A DNA stretch of 64,000 bases from Hyphomicrobiales bacterium. GTDB taxonomy: Bacteria > Pseudomonadota > Alphaproteobacteria > Rhizobiales > Rhizobiaceae. The stretch's first letter is position 1. Each line of letters opens with the position of its first letter. Where the stretch lies: positions 1 through 64,000 of the forward strand of contig UEIF01000018.1 of the NCBI GenBank assembly GCA_900468805.1, read 5' to 3'. The translations under genes were made by a program, and so were the position numbers. Positions 61,270-64,000 of the stretch are shown here, one piece after another. The notes beneath the pieces are model-generated. The model was not told where the DNA came from, searched no databases, and was given only the letters and a program-made list of their open reading frames with translations.

Positions 61270-64000
61270 TCGCCCACCTTGAATACGACCTGCAGGAATT
61301 CCGGGCGATTTCCGATCAGGTCGATCAGAAATGCGGGCGCATCCTCAATCGGCAAGACATGGGTGATCATGTGCTCCCGGATCGTGTCGCCAAAAACCTG
61401 CAGGAGGCCGACAGTAGCGAGTGCAAGCCTGCGCCGGCTCCACATGTGCGCCAAGCCGCTCGGCACCCGATTGATCTGTGCGCAACGAATATTAAGGCCG
61501 TTGTGATGAAACTCCTCGCCCAGCCGCAGTGCATCGCTTCCGCCTTGGTAGAAGGCGAGGTCGATAACGGTTCCCTGGGGCCGCAGCGCTTTCAGCGCCA
61601 TATGCAGGCTCTCGGGGTGGGCGCGGGTCTGGAAAACGAGATCTGCCCCGCGCCCGATCCCACCGACGTGCCAGCGAGCCTTTGCGTGCTGCCAGGCCTG
61701 ATCCTCGGTCATGGCGGCAAGGCCCATGGCCTCGGCCTTGCCGCGCCGGAACGCCGACGGGTCGGTAATGACGATCTCGGAAGCGCCGACCGATCTGGCA
61801 AAAAGCGCCGTCATCAGTCCGACAGTGCCGGCGCCGCTGACGACAACAGGGCGATCTTTCACGCCGGCGCCAAGGAAAGGAACCTGAGCGCCGAAGAATT
61901 CGGCATCGGCATGAAGGATGCCGTTGGCGGCGATGGGTCCCATCTGGGCGACGAAGACGCCGAGCAGGGGGTCGATCTCCGCCGGGAGGGGAACGAGCAG
62001 ATCGTGGAACGGGTTTGCCGTATGTCCGGACTTGTGCGCATAGGTGGTGGCGACGACGTCGCCGTGCGCAAAACCGTCGGCGCGCGATTCTGATACGCGG
62101 GCGACTTCCATATAGCCGAGGAATGGCACCGGATAATGCAGGTCGGGTTCGTTCTCGACGAAGACACCGCGCTCGCCGTCGAAGCGCAAACGAAAATAGG
62201 GATTGGTGTTTTTCAGGAACGTGAGTTCCGTCCCTGCCGAAAGGCCGGTGTAGAGCGTATCGAGCCGAACCTGTCCGTCTGCGGGGGGGCCTTCCTCATA
62301 TTCAAGGAAATAGGGCTGGCCTGGCGCCTCAACGCCCAGCGAGCGAATGATGCGGTGGCCCGGCGCCAGCCCCGGCGGCGATGCTTGCGGGCGCGGCTGG
62401 AGCTGAAGCGGTGCCGGCTCCGGCCGCCGGGTTTGCGGTGGATTGAGGCGCACCGGCTCGCCCGCTTGCGCCGAGGCCATGACCGCAAGCGCGAGCCGAT
62501 GCGTTTCCAGCGCCTCATCGTAGGGGCAGCGGATACGGTTCTCGCCGCCGCGCACCGCATCGATGAAGTCGCGATCCTCGCGCCATACCGGATCGCCGTC
62601 GGCACCGCGTACCGGGCGTCCACGACCGACGTCCACTATGATTTCGCGATCGGTCAATTCGATCGCGAGCCGATCGGCAAAGATGTGAAGTCCGACCCGA
62701 TGGTTCCAGCCGAGAAGGCATGTCGATGCAATATTGGCGACGACGCCGGAAGCGAAGGTCAGGCTGGCGGTTGTCACGGTCGGCACGTCGAGGCCCGGAA
62801 AATCAGGTCTCTCCTTGTGGCCCGCACGCCCGTAGACATCCGTAACCTCTCCAACCAGGAACCGGACAAGGTCGAGGAGATGGGTGGTCTGCTCAACCAT
62901 CTGACCGCCGGACTTGTCTTTTCTCCACCACCATTGTGGCGGCGGTGTCGAATCGAGCCAATAGCCAGACAGGAGCTGGGCCGGGTTGTCTTTGAGAAGC
63001 GCGCGCGCCTCATCTACGATATCGAGGTAGCGCCAGTGATAGCCAACGCCGGTGACAAGGCCCTTGGCCGTCACGGCCGCGGAAATTTCCTCCGCGGTCT
63101 TGAGTTCAAGAGATACAGGTTTTTCGACGAAAAAGGGAATACCGCGCTCGATGAGATCGCGCTCCGGGACGCCGTGGGCGAAGGGCGGCACGCAAATATA
63201 GACCGCATCCGGCTGGACGGCGTCCAGCATCTCATTGTGATGGGCAAACGACTTCGCTCCGAACCGCGCTGCCGCTTGGTCGGCGCGACCAAGATCTGGA
63301 TCTGCAAAACCGACAAGCTCAACGTCATCGAAGCGGGAGATGATGTCGAGGTGACGCTGTGCAATCCCCCCGACGCCGATAAAGCCAAGGCGCGTCTTGT
63401 GCATGGATGAATCCTTTTCCTGATGGGGCGCGGGTCGGGAGATGAAGCGGTCGTAAACCGCCATCGTTTCTGCGGCCATTCGGTGGGCAGAAAAGCCGGT
63501 GTCGAAGCGATTGCGCGCGGACAGTGCGACACGCGCCAGCCTTTCCCGATCGGAGAGAGCATCGAGGATGGTGGCGGCAAGGGAGGCGGGGTTTTGAGGC
63601 TTCGCAAAAAACGGGTAGTCTTCGCCCAGCGCTTCCAGGGTGCCCCCGATCCGGGTTGCAGCCACGGGCAGGCCCACCGACATCGCCTCCAGAATGGCAA
63701 GCGGCAAGCCCTCGAACAATGACGGGAGGACGAAGAGATCGCTGGTGGCAAGGATATCGGCGACATCGGCGCGCTGGCCGAGGAAGCTGACATAACCTGA
63801 AACGCCAAGCTCGCCTGCAAGCTCTTCCATGCCGGAGCGTTCCTCGCCGGACCCGACCAGCAGCAGGCGGACGCCAGGATAGACCCGGATTATTTCCGGC
63901 ATGGCTCGAAGCAGCGTGGCATGATCTTTTTGCGCCGCAAACCGGCCCACCATCACGAGCACGATCTTGCCGTCCGTGTCCGAGCCTCGCGGCAGCGTAG
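61266..64000 (-). CDS. GT4 - Gfo/Idh/MocA - MDR dehydrogenase fusion (5' end beyond the window)
   Basis: The frame is open to the right edge (TDTDGKIVLVMVGRF), so the start is missing; at least 910 residues. First a GT4 C-half (VGRFAAQKDHATLLRAMPEI, LFVLPSLFEGLPLAILEAMS). From about 63404 a Gfo/Idh/MocA oxidoreductase follows (RLGFIGVGGIAQRHLDIISR, PDAVYICVPP, FFVEKPVSLE, GVGYHWRYLD), and from about 62290 a zinc-less MDR dehydrogenase (TLYTGLSAGTEL, PVVVSGAGTVGLMTALFARS, SEIVITDPS). The MocA-MDR pair is the known 'bi-domain oxidoreductase' of polysaccharide clusters. AAAAGGA stands 8 nt before ATG 63404, so the GT4 part may have been a separate gene or there may be an internal start. Confidence 0.85.
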   Translation of the reverse strand, partial: TLPRGSDTDGKIVLVMVGRFAAQKDHATLLRAMPEIIRVYPGVRLLLVGSGEERSGMEELAGELGVSGYVSFLGQRADVADILATSDLFVLPSLFEGLPLAILEAMSVGLPVAATRIGGTLEALGEDYPFFAKPQNPASLAATILDALSDRERLARVALSARNRFDTGFSAHRMAAETMAVYDRFISRPAPHQEKDSSMHKTRLGFIGVGGIAQRHLDIISRFDDVELVGFADPDLGRADQAAARFGAKSFAHHNEMLDAVQPDAVYICVPPFAHGVPERDLIERGIPFFVEKPVSLELKTAEEISAAVTAKGLVTGVGYHWRYLDIVDEARALLKDNPAQLLSGYWLDSTPPPQWWWRKDKSGGQMVEQTTHLLDLVRFLVGEVTDVYGRAGHKERPDFPGLDVPTVTTASLTFASGVVANIASTCLLGWNHRVGLHIFADRLAIELTDREIIVDVGRGRPVRGADGDPVWREDRDFIDAVRGGENRIRCPYDEALETHRLALAVMASAQAGEPVRLNPPQTRRPEPAPLQLQPRPQASPPGLAPGHRIIRSLGVEAPGQPYFLEYEEGPPADGQVRLDTLYTGLSAGTELTFLKNTNPYFRLRFDGERGVFVENEPDLHYPVPFLGYMEVARVSESRADGFAHGDVVATTYAHKSGHTANPFHDLLVPLPAEIDPLLGVFVAQMGPIAANGILHADAEFFGAQVPFLGAGVKDRPVVVSGAGTVGLMTALFARSVGASEIVITDPSAFRRGKAEAMGLAAMTEDQAWQHAKARWHVGGIGRGADLVFQTRAHPESLHMALKALRPQGTVIDLAFYQGGSDALRLGEEFHHNGLNIRCAQINRVPSGLAHMWSRRRLALATVGLLQVFGDTIREHMITHVLPIEDAPAFLIDLIGNRPEFLQVVFKVGE

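Noticed and set aside
62136-63410. 424-codon plus-strand open frame
   Set aside because: Antisense of the MocA-MDR fusion, whose dehydrogenase motifs are unmistakable.
1-64000. CRISPR array, prophage module, toxin-antitoxin pair or defence system
   Set aside because: I found no regularly spaced repeats, no capsid/terminase genes and no recognisable antitoxin-toxin or restriction genes in the frames read.

Overview
The window looks like an accessory replicon or genomic-island stretch of a rhizobial alphaproteobacterium (Rhizobium/Ensifer type). This rests on high GC content, two SyrB-like regulators, three DUF982 proteins, an HWE-type sensor kinase, a CspA-type cold-shock locus and many small stress proteins typical of Rhizobiaceae. 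There are no rRNA or tRNA genes. Insertion-sequence remnants (ISL3, IS66, IS110, IS701 and IS5 types) and a decayed tyrosine recombinase are scattered through it. About a third of the recognisable genes are broken, many by single-base shifts that can be 'read through' by changing frame.

Layout. 0.3-7.8 kb: broken integrase, intact CPA1 antiporter, decayed stress-protein genes (DUF3597, DUF2382), ISL3 remnant abutting a response-regulator/kinase chimera. 7.9-19.2 kb: a detoxification-type island (LysR, DJ-1/PfpI, HxlR with a divergent F420-reductase-like dehydrogenase, metallo-beta-lactamase lactonase, NTF2-like, LLM flavin monooxygenase, glyoxalase, SDR, DsbA-like, tautomerase) with broken relatives of the glyoxalase/SDR/tautomerase set in its left part. 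19.7-25.6 kb: a tidy operon: divergent GntR/UTRA regulator, sulfonate/nitrate-type ABC transporter (ATPase, binding protein, permease) and a 789-residue PHP-type metallohydrolase; substrate unknown. 25.6-33.1 kb: graveyard of IS66, IS110, azoreductase, YedK, zinc-dehydrogenase and CheB pieces, plus a NusG-like gene and two SyrB-like genes. 33.8-38.0 kb: small stress/hypothetical proteins (DUF2934, CsbD, exported protein, DUF982).

38.2-39.8 kb carries a cytochrome P450-like protein with a twin-arginine export signal and a CYP74-like I-helix, under a TetR-type palindrome. 40.8-42.2 kb has an HWE histidine kinase followed by a predicted small RNA with four anti-Shine-Dalgarno CCTCCTCCC motifs, the last in the terminator loop (alpha-r14/NfeR1 or 'cuckoo' RNA type). 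44-58.8 kb holds signalling and stress functions: CHASE4-GGDEF-EAL protein, cbpA-cbpM, PNPOx-like protein between two paralogous small proteins, cspA locus, PAS-PAS hybrid kinase, transglutaminase and class III cyclase. 59.0-64.0 kb (leftward, running off the right edge) encodes two very large polysaccharide-type fusions: GT4-glycoside hydrolase and GT4-Gfo/Idh/MocA-MDR dehydrogenase, overlapping by 4 bp.

Coordinates of broken genes are approximate at their ragged ends. All functional names come from reading translated sequence and motifs; no database search was possible.
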